A stretch of 64,000 bases of DNA from Brachyhypopomus gauderio (taxonomy: Eukaryota > Chordata > Actinopteri > Gymnotiformes > Hypopomidae), in contig NW_027506906.1 of the NCBI RefSeq assembly GCF_052324685.1, positions 1,177,845 to 1,241,844 on the forward strand, given 5' to 3'. Shown here one piece after another: positions 28,148 through 39,995 of this stretch. Numbering within the stretch: position 1 is the first letter of the stretch; the number at the start of each line of letters is the position of its first letter. Position numbers and translations under genes: made by a program. The notes beneath the pieces were generated by a model that did not search any database, was not told the DNA's origin, and worked only from the letters and a program-made list of their open reading frames with translations.

Positions 28148-31090
28148 TTAGGTTTATACTTTCGCGAGTGACCATAGTGCGCGACTCCGAATTTTAATGT
28201 TGCTTTGTGTTGCAGGTTTGAAAAGTGCTGCAATTTAGGCTAAAGCAGGGTTCCCGCGGGGTCTTAAAAAGTCTTAAAATGTCTGAAATTAAAAACTTGA
28301 AATTTAAGGCCTTAAAAGACTTAAAAAACAGCCAGATTTTCATCCAAGGTCTTAAATTTAATTTAGTCAGGTCTTAAAATTTTACCTTAGTTAATTTTAG
28401 AAAAGTGTAGTTTAATCGAAACGTCCGGAAGTCAGTTCTGTGTTGTCTGTGTTTGTGCGGGGCTACAGGTGTTGGTACGTGTTAATTAATTAAACTACAA
28501 AACCCATAATAACCGCAGGCAGGAAACGGCCCTTGTCACGAAAAGCCTTCACGCAATTTTGTGCCTCATCCCCGCCGTCTTCGCTATCGTCAGTGCCGGG
28601 TCCCGCCGGACTCCACCGCAGTATCACTAGTGCTTCGGCTAATGATATTCGGGCTACATTAGGATAGAGTGACGGCAATGTTCCCTGGTTCGAATATCGT
28701 GAAAAAGTTTTCGTGTGGACTAAACAAATCGCATATATAGCTAGATTTGGCTTGGCAGACTTCATCAAGAGAGAGTTGATACGCTCTTACCGGGCCGTAT
28801 GTGTTAATGTTCGATGAAAGCTTTAATTCAACCACAAAATCCAGACAGCTGGATCTTCATGTTCGGTTCTGGAGCAATGGATATGTGCAATCGAGGTACA
28901 TGGGCTCTCATTTCATGGGCCATGAAACAGCGCAGGATCTACCAAAACTTATCAAAGTAAGTGATCCTTACTTATGCTCCACAGTCTTCTTTTCAATGTG
29001 TTAACCATTTTATACAATTAGGCTACAATACAAAAACATCTCAGAACCATGTACTGTCCATGGCATTGAGTTAGAGAAATGTTTCAATGCATGCTAAATC
29101 CCAGCTAGAGGAAATAAAAATATATTTACTGTGTTAAATCATGTAAAATGTAAAAAAAAAAAAACTATGCCCTGTAGATGGGTTATGTCATGTTTTGAAA
29201 CATGTTCCACTGTCCCATGCTCTGTTTCATGGATTGCACATGGTTTTATTTACATTGTACTGATGTATTGCCTTTTAGTGGGCATATATACATAGGGTAA
29301 AAACAGGTAGTGTGTCCCAACGTTTTCAATGTTAACATTCAAATTCATATTCAGCATGGCTAGACAAAGTAAGTTGGTTTCATCGGGATAATAAATAGAA
29401 AAGAAGGTAGGGGGTTAAAAAAGTTTTGTGTGTTTTAAGATATGGATGGCCTGGGGAACGAAAATTCTGAGCCTTTATTTAATTAGTTAATTTTATAATT
29501 TCATTTATTTCAGTAATTTAACCAAAATGTAACATTTAATAAATTTTATCAGCTGCAGGGTGTGAGGATTTTGGTCAAACCATGCCTTAGACATACTTGA
29601 AGATAGGCTGAGTCTACATGTTGTTAAATGTATAATGTGTGTATGATTATTTAATTTGATGGTGTACGTCTATCTTTTTATTTCTTATTTTCCATCAAGG
29701 AGGTGGAGGCAGAAAACATGCAAGAGGACACAACTGGCACACACAGACTCATATGTGACTGTCACAATGCATGGAGGTGTCACAGGTTCCCCTCACCAAG
29801 GAACTCTTAGCATCTGTGGGTGCAGCACGGTCAAAATACAGACTCTTTCTGGATCAGGAACGAATCAGGAAAGAAAAGGAATCCCAGAGCCAGAAAAGAG
29901 AGCTGACTGAGCAGTCTTTAGAGGACCTTAAGAAAAGGAAGAAAAGCTTGGAAGACGTATCCACCTGTCTTGCTAGAGAGGCAGATTCTCTTGCAGAAGA
30001 AGCTGAGGGCAAGACTGGATCCAAGATGGCTCAGCTCCTTTCCAAGTCAAATGCTGAGATTGGTACTGAAAAGGAAGAACTCAGAGATATGTAGGGTGAG
30101 GTTGTATGTAGATATGCTAGTGTTGTGTTGGTAAGGTTGCTTGGGTTGAGAATGTTACTATTTTGATTATCTGTTTTAATATTGAATTAATGTAATCCTG
30201 TAACTAAATTAATCAAAATAAAATGTTTTAAGAGTTTCTGGGATCATTGGATTGTTTGTGGTAATATGTTGTGTTGGTCTTAAATTTCACTGAGAATGGT
30301 CTTAAAAGGTCTTAAAAAAGTCTTAAATTTAACTCACTGAAACCTGCAAGAACCCTGTAAAGTACTTGAAAATGTTTTAAATTGTAACTACTTCGTTTCA
30401 CAACAAATATCTGTCTGACTGAACCGTTCTCTTGTATTACGTTAACAAATACGAGCCTCTTGTAATTCCAGGACGAAACATGAGAGAACGTGAAGACGTT
30501 AAGATTGGGGAAAGTAAACAACCATTAAATAATGTGAATAAAAAGCGAATTATTTCGAATCATTTCGAGTATATGTATAAATATTTAACATATTTAAGTT
30601 TAACGTGCTGGAAAATATTGAAATGGACCTTTAAAGTGACGTACAAGTGCTTTAATTCCACCTTGTATAGGTATATGAACCCGGCAAACATGACATTGTT
30701 TCACTTTACATCACTTTAAAGGTCCAGTTCAATATTTCTCAGCACGTTAAACTTAATTAAGTTAAATATTTATACATATACTCAAAATAATTTGCTTTTT
30801 TAATCACACTTTCAAAACGCCCAATCTTAACGTCTTCACGTTCTCTCATGTTTCGTCCTGGAATTACAAGAGGCTCGTATTTGTTAACCTAAGACAAGAG
30901 AACTGTTCAGTCAGACAGATATTTGTTGTGAAACGAAGTAGTTACAATTTCAACATTTTCAAGTACTTTAGCCTAAATTCCAGCACTTTTCAAATCTGAA
31001 AAAGCAACATTAAAATTCGTCAGGTAAATGTTCATTCCCGTTTTTTATTACCACATATCGTTTCGGACAACACTGCGCGGCAAGTATTTA
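28148..31090. repeat. Large inverted pair of repeat R, split by a hAT insertion
   Basis: One copy of R (28148-28245 plus 30358-30640) faces an inverted copy (30711-31090) across a 70-bp loop. Near the centre the arms read CCTTTAAAGTGA and TCACTTTAAAGG. Shared landmarks are AGGACGAAACATGAGAGAACG and its complement. The left arm is interrupted exactly by the 28246-30357 element. R starts AGGTTTATACTTTCGCGAG, which resembles Harbinger-type ends, but I cannot class it firmly. Confidence 0.7.
28246..30357 (+). mobile_element. hAT-like element with transposase remnants, TAAAG duplication
   Basis: The ends are CAGGGTTCCCGCGGGG and GCAAGAACCCTG; subterminal CTTAAAAAGTCTTAAA repeats lie at both sides. 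The uninterrupted site is known from the R copy near 34546, and it shows that TAAAG (5 bp) was duplicated. An exon piece at 28801-28956 encodes FDESFN...QLDLHVRFW...GSHFMGH and ends at a GTAAGT donor. A C-terminal piece at 29771-30094 encodes VPLTKELLASVGAARSKY and a Lys/Glu-rich coiled coil. Both resemble a multi-copy fish hAT-like transposase. Frameshifts and a missing middle show it is dead. Confidence 0.75.
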
Positions 31091-31800
31091 AACGCTTCCG
31101 CCGCTTGCGCAGGTTTAGGAGAACCAAGTTAGCCTAACCGCTAACGGCTAATAAAATAATTTAAGCAACACCTATGTAAGAGGTGAGTAACATTAAAGCA
31201 ACGAAAAACCACAGTTAAGCAAATATTACCATGTGGAAGTCAGTTTAAACTCAGAAGAGTGTTTACCAGTATACCTGTCTTTCACTCACACTAACAGAAC
31301 ATATACTGCCGAACTGAACCGTTTGGGGCGGTCTGCCGATTTTTATATGACTCAAAGAGCCAATCAGGAATAAGCAAGGAAATATCTTCACGCTGTAAAG
31401 CAAAATGCATTTTTGTGATTGGTTTAGAGATAATAAAAAAAAGGCGTTGCTTGCACTGTGCTTGGGGGGGCAAAGACACAATTTGGGGGGGCAATGCCCC
31501 CCTCTGCCCCCCCCTAGCGCCGGCCCTGCATTCCATTTACATTCTCAGAGAATAAGCTTTCTACTGCACAGTGTTCAGCTGTATCCTACATGCGTCTCCA
31601 CTCAGTATGTGAGGAATGAGTGGAACCTGAATAAATACATCAGAGGAGGGTTATAGAAGACTTATCCCAGCTGTCACCAACTGTAGAAGAGCTCGGTGAG
31701 TGATCCAGTATACTGTCCAGAAGATTTTCTAAAGCTAAGATGGGGGACAACAAATTACATGCACTACAAATTTGATTAATAAGTGTCAAACACTAGGGTT

Positions 31801-31847
<47 letters not shown>

Positions 31848-31854
31848 GGAACCC
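31091..31854. other. Intergenic DNA with G/C-run end and TA microsatellite
   Basis: Contains poly-G and poly-C runs at 31466-31516, the inverted hAT-like end at about 31517-31528, and (AT)n at 31807-31841. No gene seen. Confidence 0.4.
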
Positions 31855-33200
31855 TGCCTAATTCAAGAGTTCAAAGTGTTTATTGTCATATGGTCATATG
31901 CACAGAGGAAACAGGTTTCCTTGATACAATGAAAATCTTACTTTGCTCCTCGCTAAGAATGCCACAGGAAATATACACTAAATAAGATAAAAATATAATA
32001 ATAAACATAAGCTACTACAAATTCTTAAATTTTAAATCTTAAATTTACACTGAATAAATTACAGTGAAAAAAATGTACAATGTATAAGTTACAGTGATAA
32101 GGAGTGTTGTAAAGTGCAATAGTGTGATTGTAGACATGTGCTACAGTAAAGTGACAGTGGGGTGTAAATATGGAACAGTAAGGTGCAGGTTATTCCTGAG
32201 GAAAGAGTTCTTTACCAGTGGAATTACCTATGACACTTCTGTACCCATGTCTGGACAGTCTGAAATGTGAAGAGTCATTTCTGATTCAGAACTCTGATTG
32301 CGGTGGGGAAGAAGGAGTTCTTTAATCTGGAGGTCTTGCAGCTCATGCTCCTGTACCTCTGGCCTGAGGGCAGAGGTTTGAACAGTACATGCTGGGAGTG
32401 GGTGGGGTCTTTGATGATGGAGGCAGCTTTCCTTCGGACTCTGTGGTTGTAGATGCTCTGCAGTGAGTGCAGTGGAGAATTGATGATCTTCTCTGCAGTC
32501 TTCACCACTCTCTGTAGGCATTTGTGGTCCATCTTGGTCAGGCTGCTGTACCACACGGTGATGCAGCTGGTCAGGAGGCTCTCAATGATGCAACTGTAGA
32601 AGTTGGTGAGGATCACAGGAGACATCCTAAACTTCTTCAGCCTCCTCAGAAAGTACAGCCACTGTTGAGCCTTCCTGACTAGCTGCCTGGTGTTCAGTGA
32701 CCATGTGAGGTCCTCACTGATGTGGACCCCCAGGTACTTAAAGCTGCCCACCCTCTCCACCTCGAGCTCCCAGATGAAAAGTGGCCGATGAGGTCTCCTC
32801 TCTTTCCTCATGTCCACTATCAGCTCCTTCGTCTTGTCCGTGTTGAGGGTAAGGTTGTTTTCATCACACCATGACACCAGTCTGGTCACCTCCCTCCTGT
32901 ACGCTGCTTCACCTCCTCCAGTGATACGTCCTATCACTGCGGTGTCATCAGCAAATTTCAGGATGATGTTGTCCTTGTGGGAGGCGACACAGTCATGGGT
33001 GAAAAGGGTGTAAAGAATAGGGCTGAGGAGTGCCGGTGTAGGTGGTGATGCTGGCTGTAGTCTTGTTGCTAATCCTGACAGATTGTGGCCTGCCCGTTAG
33101 GAAGTCCAAAAGCCTGTCATAGAAGGTGGGGTGCAGGCCGAGTGTGGAGAGTTTGTAGGTGAGTCTATGTGGGATGACCGTATCCCATAATGTCATAATG
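31855..33200 (-). pseudogene. LINE (Rex1/CR1-like) reverse-transcriptase fragment, 3' part
   Basis: On the minus strand the FADDTAVIG catalytic box lies at about 32935-32965. The rest of the palm/thumb follows (SWCDENNLTLNTDKTKE, YLGVHISEDLTW, CITVWYSSLTKMD, LPSGQRYRSM). Upstream, 33196-33040 holds HRLTYKLSTLGLHP and FLTGRPQSV. The frame breaks near 33035, where the conserved PQG box is lost. The 3' end at about 31860 carries AATAAACACTTTGAACTC, a plausible element tail. It is a 5'-truncated, inactive copy. Confidence 0.75.
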
Positions 33201-33227
33201 GCCAGATTGATTTGTACTGTGAGCTAG

Positions 33228-33297
33228 GCTGTGGCGCTCCTGCTCTGGGCTGTGTTGCGCTCCTGCTCTGGGCTGTGTTGCGCACCTGCTCTGGACA
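33228..33297 (+). repeat. 26-bp tandem repeat, about 2.7 copies
   Basis: The unit GGCTGTGTTGCGCTCCTGC plus TCTGG-like sequence repeats almost exactly. No coding role is seen. Confidence 0.8.
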
Positions 33298-34102
33298 GTA
33301 AACAAAATGTAGGCCAAACTTGGAGCATATTATTTTTTTGCTTTACATATTTAACATATGAGAAAGCATATTTATTCCCTAAGGGTTAAAATGCAATGGA
33401 CAAAATCTTCACAATGATCCCAATAATGGTGTTTTAATTTTTTACACAAACCATACCTGGTCTCCTTCACCCTTTCTTTCTTCAGTGCAGATCTGCATTA
33501 GCTTAACTAAGAAGTGGTCCAGCAGCAACATGAATTTTAATTGCATAGGATTTTCTCCATTAATCTGGAAAGGTTTCGACAAAAAAAGCTGCAGTTTTAA
33601 GTCTATTCATATTCATTACATATTGTAATGGTGTCGAGTCAGAAGGATCAGAATGAGTCATGACACCAATGTTAACGAACTGTTATTTTATAAGCAACAC
33701 GCTAAAAGCATAAACAAGTGCCAAATACACTGATTCTAAGGGGAAAAGGGAGGGGGAACACTAACACACACTAACACACATACAACACACATCCAGGGAA
33801 ACGGGGAACTCACTGCAGGGCCTGCTGGGAGGCCTGTAGACTCCACCCCTCGACGCTGCCCATTGGCGGACGGTACAATATTCAGCCACGCAGAACGTGA
33901 TGGAGGCAGATTTTTTAAACCCCATTAATGTCTGTCACCCAAAATCCAGATCCAGAGTGCTAAAAATGTAGAAATGACATCAACTACAACATGCGACATG
34001 AGTGGCATATGGAGAAAGCTGAACTGTTAAGCACATTGATTTGTACATCATTTAATGTAAATATTAATCGTTAGCAATAGAATAGTCGACGTTCCTAGCA
34101 AA
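33298..34102. other. No recognisable gene
   Basis: AT-rich DNA, then a C/A-rich stretch (33745-33800, ACACACTAAC repeats) and GGTGTCGAGTCAGAAGG near 33632, which could be an LTR edge. Nothing firm. Confidence 0.3.
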
Positions 34103-34311
34103 TAGGGGTGCACGATATGGACTAGAATTGCGATGTGCGATAACGTTGTTGGATATCCCGATATCGATGTGAACCACAATAAATTAAGATTAAAATACAG
34201 AAATGTAGTGTCTCTCTGAACAGCAGCACGTTAATTTGTTTTGTTTTTTACTGTGTAATGAATCCAGAATAATTCCAAATATTTTGCAGGTTTATTCAAC
34301 AATAGATTCAA

Positions 34312-35035
34312 TCTAGGTTTATACTTTCACGAGTGAGCGACTCCGCACACCTCGTTAACCTCCGCGAACGGCGGAAGCGTTTAATCTTGCCGTGTCACAT
34401 TCTTTGCAGTGTTGTCCGAAACGATATGTAGGCCTAGTAGTATAAAAAAAAACACCCCTCAAATACAGGGGAATGAACTTTTACCTGACCAATTTTAATG
34501 TTGCTTTGTGTTTCAGGTTTGAAAAGTGCTGGAATTTAGGCTAAAGTATTTGAAAAGGCTTGAAATTGTAACTACTTCGTTTCACAACAAATATCTGTCT
34601 GACTGAACAATTCTCTTGTATTACGTTACTCTTGTAATTCTAGGACGAAACATGAGAGAACGTGAAGACGTTAAGATTGGGCGTTTTGAAAATAAATATC
34701 CATTAAATAATGTGATAAAAAAGCGAATTATTTCGAATCATTTAGAGTATATGTATAAATATTTAATTCAATAACGTGCTGGGAATTATTGAAATGGACC
34801 TTGAAAGTGACATACAAGTGCTTGAATTCCACCTTGTATAGGTGTATGAACCCTGCAAACATGACTGTTCTCATTGCGCCGAGATGCGGCGCGCGCGAAC
34901 TTACAAAATTCGAGAGGTGCACGACCTCGTGAATCGACAGTGCGCGAGGCAATTGCACACGGGCGAAGCCACCGCGATTACGTTATTTTCGCCTCCCGGA
35001 CCCTCGCGCCGCATCAAGTGTAAACCAGGCTTAAA
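34312..35035 (+). mobile_element. Repeat R copy, possibly Harbinger-like
   Basis: The left edge AGGTTTATACTTTCACGAG and right edge AAGTGTAAACCAGGCTTAA are imperfect inverted repeats flanked by T/A-rich triplets. The body matches 21120-21371 and the inverted pair at 28148-31090. No coding capacity. Confidence 0.45.
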
Positions 35036-35072
35036 CCAAATCGCGTGTCTGATGAGCGTGTTCACCCCACTC

Positions 35073-35346
35073 CAGGGTTGCCAGGTCCTACAAAAGCTTT
35101 CCGCACAAAATCTGCGAGTGTAAGTTGTCGGCAGGGGGTGAGGGGGGGGGGGTGTTGCGAGTGTGAACTGGAGACAAATTAAGTATTATATCGCGATCGA
35201 TTCTTAGTGTTGACTTGTAACTTCCGCAGTAGCCCAACTCAAAAGTAGCCCAAAAAACCGCACCCCGCGGCCCCAGAATTTTTACCCGCGGCTGGATTTT
35301 CAAACAAGCCCAATTTGGCGTGAAAACCGAGAACCTGGCAACTCTG
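35073..35346 (-). mobile_element. 274-bp hAT MITE, inverted copy
   Basis: The ends are CAGGGTTGCCAGGTCC and GAACCTGGCAACTCTG; the TSD is CCCCACTC/CCTCACTC (7 of 8). It is the same family as 14348-14720, in the opposite direction. Confidence 0.85.
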
Positions 35347-35548
35347 CCTCACTCTGCCTCTTGCCTACTTACATCACGTGATCATAGTCTGCAGCGCAAA
35401 TAGCTCCCTCTATTGCTGGATGAGGATAACGCAATTTGAGTTTGCTGTTATTCAAGGAGTTATCGTGGCTCTTTCGATGTGTTTATTGTGAAACTTCACA
35501 TCGCGATAACGATAAAAATACGATTAATCGTGCAGCCCTACTAGCAAA

Positions 35549-37332
35549 TTAGACTTAACGTTACCTCAGAAAAATACTCAACTATTTCAAGGTTCAGCTC
35601 ACATTAAAACCAATTCAAAATGAGACAGAGACCGAATTTGAGTAGCTATGTCGCTAGATTTAGTTATGTTCAATGAACCTTATAACAAAGACTTGATTAC
35701 CACATAGAGCATTATTTAACCCATTATGTATTTAACAGTGACCGAATTAAAGTATTTTAAAGCATCGGAAAATATTAGATATTAATATTTTATTGTTTTC
35801 ATCTTTATCAAATGAAACATTCAAGTGAAATGTGTTTTTAAACTGGGCTAACTAGCTAGTTAACTGGCTAACGTTGGCTTACATAAAGTAAGGACATTTT
35901 CTTACCTGATGTCACCAATAATGCTTCACTTAAATTTTCTTCCTCTGTGCCCCGTTTCCATCTTATTTTGTTGAATCATCCAACGATAATCCGCTCAAAA
36001 TAATAATTTGGCAGGCAAATATAAAATAATCCAGGTAGCTAGCTAGCCACCACAGCTCATAGGCTGACCCACCGTAATGTCCACCGTCAGCACACTCACT
36101 GAAATTTTCAAACATGACCTGAGAGGCGCGAACAGTTGTCATTGGCCAGTTTCCTGAATGACAGTCAGATTAACCAATTATGGTTAAAAGCAATACGTTG
36201 AGCTCAAATCACGTTTATGCCCCTAGCCTAGAGATAACATTTATATTTAAGTGGTTGTTCAACTTGTGTTTTTATTCCAGTGTGTAACTATAGGCACACA
36301 CATTTTTAAGTTTAAAAGCCTGTTCCATTACAATGTACGTCTACCAGTATATCAGTTCATCTGTCTCTCAGTGTGTTACAGGTTATTTCCTTGGTTATGT
36401 TCAAGTATAGACCCAGTGTTTAGAAATGTTTCTTTTAAAAGTCCAGCACCCAAACAAACTGCTATTTTCTATTGCCATTGACTGCACAAGAACTAAAATG
36501 AGAACAGACATCAATAGAGATGGAACAATCAACAGAAATCTCCTACAGCCATTACTACAGTTACATACTTTAGATATGCCAATGTAAAAATCTAATGTCT
36601 GAACTGACATTAGGAAATCACAATTCATTCTGTAGGCATCATAAAAATGAGCATCTTCAATTGCAGAAATTATTTTCTTTTTCGTCAAATCAATTACCAT
36701 CACGTTCTGTGGCATATTATTATGTCTGAACCTGTATATTTTGTTCTGTGTACATTTTCTCCTGAACATCAATGGATCCTCTGAATTACGAGGACGCCTA
36801 ACAATCAAAATATGAGTATTGATACATGTAAGCTAATACTATGAAAACCACATTCATTTCTGACATTGAAAATCATGTTTAAACCAGCAGTGCCAAAAGA
36901 CATAAAATTTTGATTAAAATGACAGAGAAAAAAACTTTTTAGTTCTTACAGACATAAACCTTTATATAATCAACTGAATGTTTAATTGCAGATAATTGCT
37001 GTAATTATACATGAATCTGTATATAATTTAAGAAAGCAGAAAAATACCGTATAAATAATACTGTATTATTTCCGTAAAAAAATGAGAAAAGCATGTAACT
37101 TGTAATTATTGTCATAATACTTAAAATAAAAGACATTTTGTCAAATTACAAATAATGTCTGTAATTTTACAAAGTTTTGCATACTATTGGAAAAAATGTT
37201 AAAATACATTAAATGTTTAGTTATTTTCCATAAAATTAGGATTTTTTTTTACAGTGTGTTAAAACTTTGTAATATATAGCAATAAGTTTGCGGAGGGAGG
37301 TCAGAGAAACTTAGCAGAACTAAGTTAATTGA
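35549..37332. other. Intergenic DNA, one unexplained minus-strand open frame
   Basis: An open stretch of about 135 codons lies at 36808-36401 (minus). It has an Arg/Lys/Asn-rich first half and a hydrophobic segment (LLIVPSLLMSVLILVLV) that could be a membrane helix. I recognise no family, and it may be chance in AT-rich DNA. Near 37030-37255 the ...TTTTTTACAGTGTG pattern resembles the end of a common fish non-coding repeat. Confidence 0.3.
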
Positions 37333-37630
37333 CAGCAGGGGGCAGTCATGGCCTGGCGGTTAGAGAACTGGTCTTGTGATCGGAGGGTTGTGGGTTCGAT
37401 TCCCCGACCTAAGGCCATGACTGAGGTGCCCTTGAGCAAGGCACCTAACCCCAACTGCTCCCTGGGCACCGGGCTAGGGCTGCCCACCGCTCTGGGCACG
37501 TGTGATCCACAGCCCCCTAGTAATCACTAGTATGTGTGTGTGTGTGTGTGTGTGTGTTCTGACTGCACAGATGGGTTAAAAGCGGAGGACAAATTTCGAT
37601 TGGGGTGTAAAAATCACAATTGACAAAATA
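37333..37630 (+). repeat. tRNA-derived SINE
   Basis: The head resembles a tRNA, with a B box GGGTTCGATTCCC. The body GAGGTGCCCTTGAGCAAGGC, CACCTAACCCCAACTGC and GGGCTGCCCACCGCTC is a common fish SINE core. A (GT)n and the tail GGATGAATGGGTTAAAAGCG-like region follow. The motif AACTTAGCAGAACTA occurs on both sides, 15 bp away from the left end, so it is probably not a simple target duplication. Confidence 0.8.
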
Positions 37631-37902
37631 TGGCACATTTTATTAACTTAGCAGAACTAGCATTAGCTTCTACCTAATGATGCTAATGCTAGTAGCATTA
37701 GCATAAGTAACAAATTAGCATTAGCATACACAATTAACTAGCAGAACTAGCATCTAGCTAATTAACCTTCTCATTTATTTTTTCAAAGAACATGTTTACT
37801 TAATATAATATACATAATATAAATACATAATAATTATACATGATTTATATAGTAATAGTTATGCATGACAATCTCTTGCAAGAAGTCTCCTCATCTACAG
37901 AA

Positions 37903-38241
37903 CCATATGTTTGAGATTTGATTTGTGAAAGGTTGAAATAATGTGAAATTGACACAAACATAACATTTGAATTATAGTGGCATATAAGAGGCATATTGAT
38001 TAGTCAAAATGGCTCTGATTTTTTAAATCTAATTTTAAGTAGTTTTGTCTTTTGAAAAACTGCTAATAGGTAAAGATGTTTTTACATAAATGTATACTAC
38101 TTGAAATAGAATAATTTCAAGTAATTTTAACTTATCAAAATCAAGATTTTGCAGTGTGTCTCTTCCAAAAACAACCATAACCAGCAAACAAAAATAGGAA
38201 ATTTAGCAAACCTTACCAAAAGAGATTTCAGAGTCACTACT
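37903..38241 (+). repeat. 339-bp duplicated segment, copy 1
   Basis: It starts CCATATGTTTGAGATTTG and ends GAGTCACTACT. It matches 39117-39455 with only a few substitutions (for example TAACATTTG against TAATATTTG), in the same direction. Confidence 0.9.
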
Positions 38242-39116
38242 CTCTGAAATCTAACAATGTGTTGTGTGTGACGTTTGTGACCTTAGGTTTGAAAATTGCT
38301 TCATATGGGCTTTTCAAACTTTTTTTTGTCCCACCTCCACCCTTCCACCTTTGGGGGACAACTTTGTTTTCATGTAAGGATCAAAAGAAAAAAATTCTGT
38401 ATAATACAGTACAGTAGTGATAAAACAATTGGGGTTAGGTGGACCATACAGGACAGGAGAGAAAAGAAGGGGAGAGAAGAAAGGAGAGGAAAGTATCAAG
38501 GGAAAAGACATGTATGTGTATGTGTGTGTGTTTATGTAAGTGCAATGTACTTATTAGCAAGGGTAGAATGTTGTGACAACATTCCCCCAGAGGCCAGAAG
38601 CAGTCAGAAAAAGACCAGGGAATCCCTGGTCTATAATTCCAAAACATCTCAAGTCTGCATCCTTTGTACTAATTTTGGATTGTTTTCTCACTGCAAAAGG
38701 TGACATGGTCAAAATAGCTAAAGTTCAGATTTCTCTGAAAGGGTCTTTTCTTCTCCATCTGAGGCAATTGATCAACATAGTTCACACATAGATCACCCCA
38801 TCTACCTAGAAGTGGCTGCATGACAAAGGATGGCCTCATGTGATGCAGCTTACCTCATCACTGGCTTTTGGCAGGCTCAGGTAGAAATGTAGTAATGTTA
38901 GTAATGTTTTTCTTCTAAAAAAGATAAGTGGGTTCAAAATAACAATAAAAAATTACCAAATTGTGTTGATCCACCTCAAAAAAGGTCATGCAAAAGTGTG
39001 AAAGCTGGTCCTGAGTGTGTCTGCCCATCCCCCAGCTGCATTGTTGTGCAGGGGACATGCATAAGGTGAGAGAGGCAGTCAGAGGGCCTGGCTGAGAGCA
39101 GCAGCTACAGAGGATC

Positions 39117-39455
39117 CCATATGTTTGAGATTTGATTTGTGAAAGGTTGAAATAATGTGAAATTGACACAAACATAATATTTGAATTATAGTGGCATATA
39201 AGAGGCATATTGATTAGTCAAAATGGCTCTGATTTTTTAAATCTAATTTTAAGTAGTTTTGTCTTTTGAAAAACTGCTAATAGGTAAAGATGTTTTTACA
39301 TAAATGTATACTACTTGAAATAGAATAATTTCAAGTAATTTTAACTTATCAAAATCAAGATTTTGCAGTGTGTCTCTTCCAAAAACAGCCATAACCAGCA
39401 AACAAAAATAGGAAATTTAGCAAACCTTACCAAAAGAGATTTCAGAGTCACTACT
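39117..39455 (+). repeat. 339-bp duplicated segment, copy 2
   Basis: Matches copy 1. It is itself flanked by a second duplication: a GTTGTGCAGGGGACATGCAT block of about 70 bp at 39046-39114 and again at 39456-39528. The order is therefore A-B-A', with B alone at 37903. No coding capacity. Confidence 0.9.
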
Positions 39456-39566
39456 TGTTGTGCAGGGGACATGCATAAGGTGAGAGAGGCAGTCAGAGAG
39501 CCTGGCTGAGAGCAGCACCTACAGAGGACATGATGTAAGTTTAGAAATATATACAATAAAGTTGAA

Positions 39567-39887
39567 ATGTTCTCACCAGAGCACTCACATACAACTATCC
39601 ACTCGGTCTGCCACTTCCTCATTTGGGGAGAAAGCTACACTATTGTGGCTATTCTCCACTTTAGACAATTTTATTAGACAATTTAGACTATTTTTAATCA
39701 TGGAGGGGTCTGACATTTTCATCTTGGGTGCATGTCCTCACTGTATTTGAATATATTTATTGTCTGAGTGAAAGAGAAACAAAATGGGGTCACTAAAGTG
39801 GGAATAGCCACAATACTGTAGCTTTCTCCCCAAATGAGGGAGTGGCAGACGGGGTGTAAAGTTGTATGTGAGTGCTCTGATGAGAAC
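39567..39887. repeat. About 90-bp inverted repeats upstream of piggyBac transposase
   Basis: Arms 39567-39655 and 39797-39887 are reverse complements with few mismatches; the shared core is CATTTGGGGAGAAAGCTACA. The spacer is about 140 bp. They lie just before the transposase start at 39996 and may be subterminal repeats of the piggyBac element, or a separate foldback element. Confidence 0.7.
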
Positions 39888-39995
39888 ACTTATGGGGGGG
39901 GGGGGGAGGGACATTGCACAAATTTGCATGCAGCCTTTTGTGCTGTGGAGGATAAATAGGTGACTGCTTCACCTATTTTGATCACAAAAATCAAA

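Larger units (their letters stand above)
34103..35540 (+). mobile_element. hAT element with perfect 8-bp TSD, composite interior
   Basis: The ends are TAGGGGTGCACGATA and ATCGTGCAGCCCTA; the TSD is CTAGCAAA (34095-34102 and 35541-35548). GCGATAACG motifs lie inside both ends. The interior is not transposase. It is a copy of repeat R (34312-about 35035) and a small MITE (35073-35346). It is therefore a non-autonomous hAT that has itself been a target twice. Confidence 0.85.

Noticed and set aside
30432-30719. 95-codon open frame in repeat R
   Set aside because: It spans a non-coding repeat and the foldback centre; other R copies do not keep the frame.
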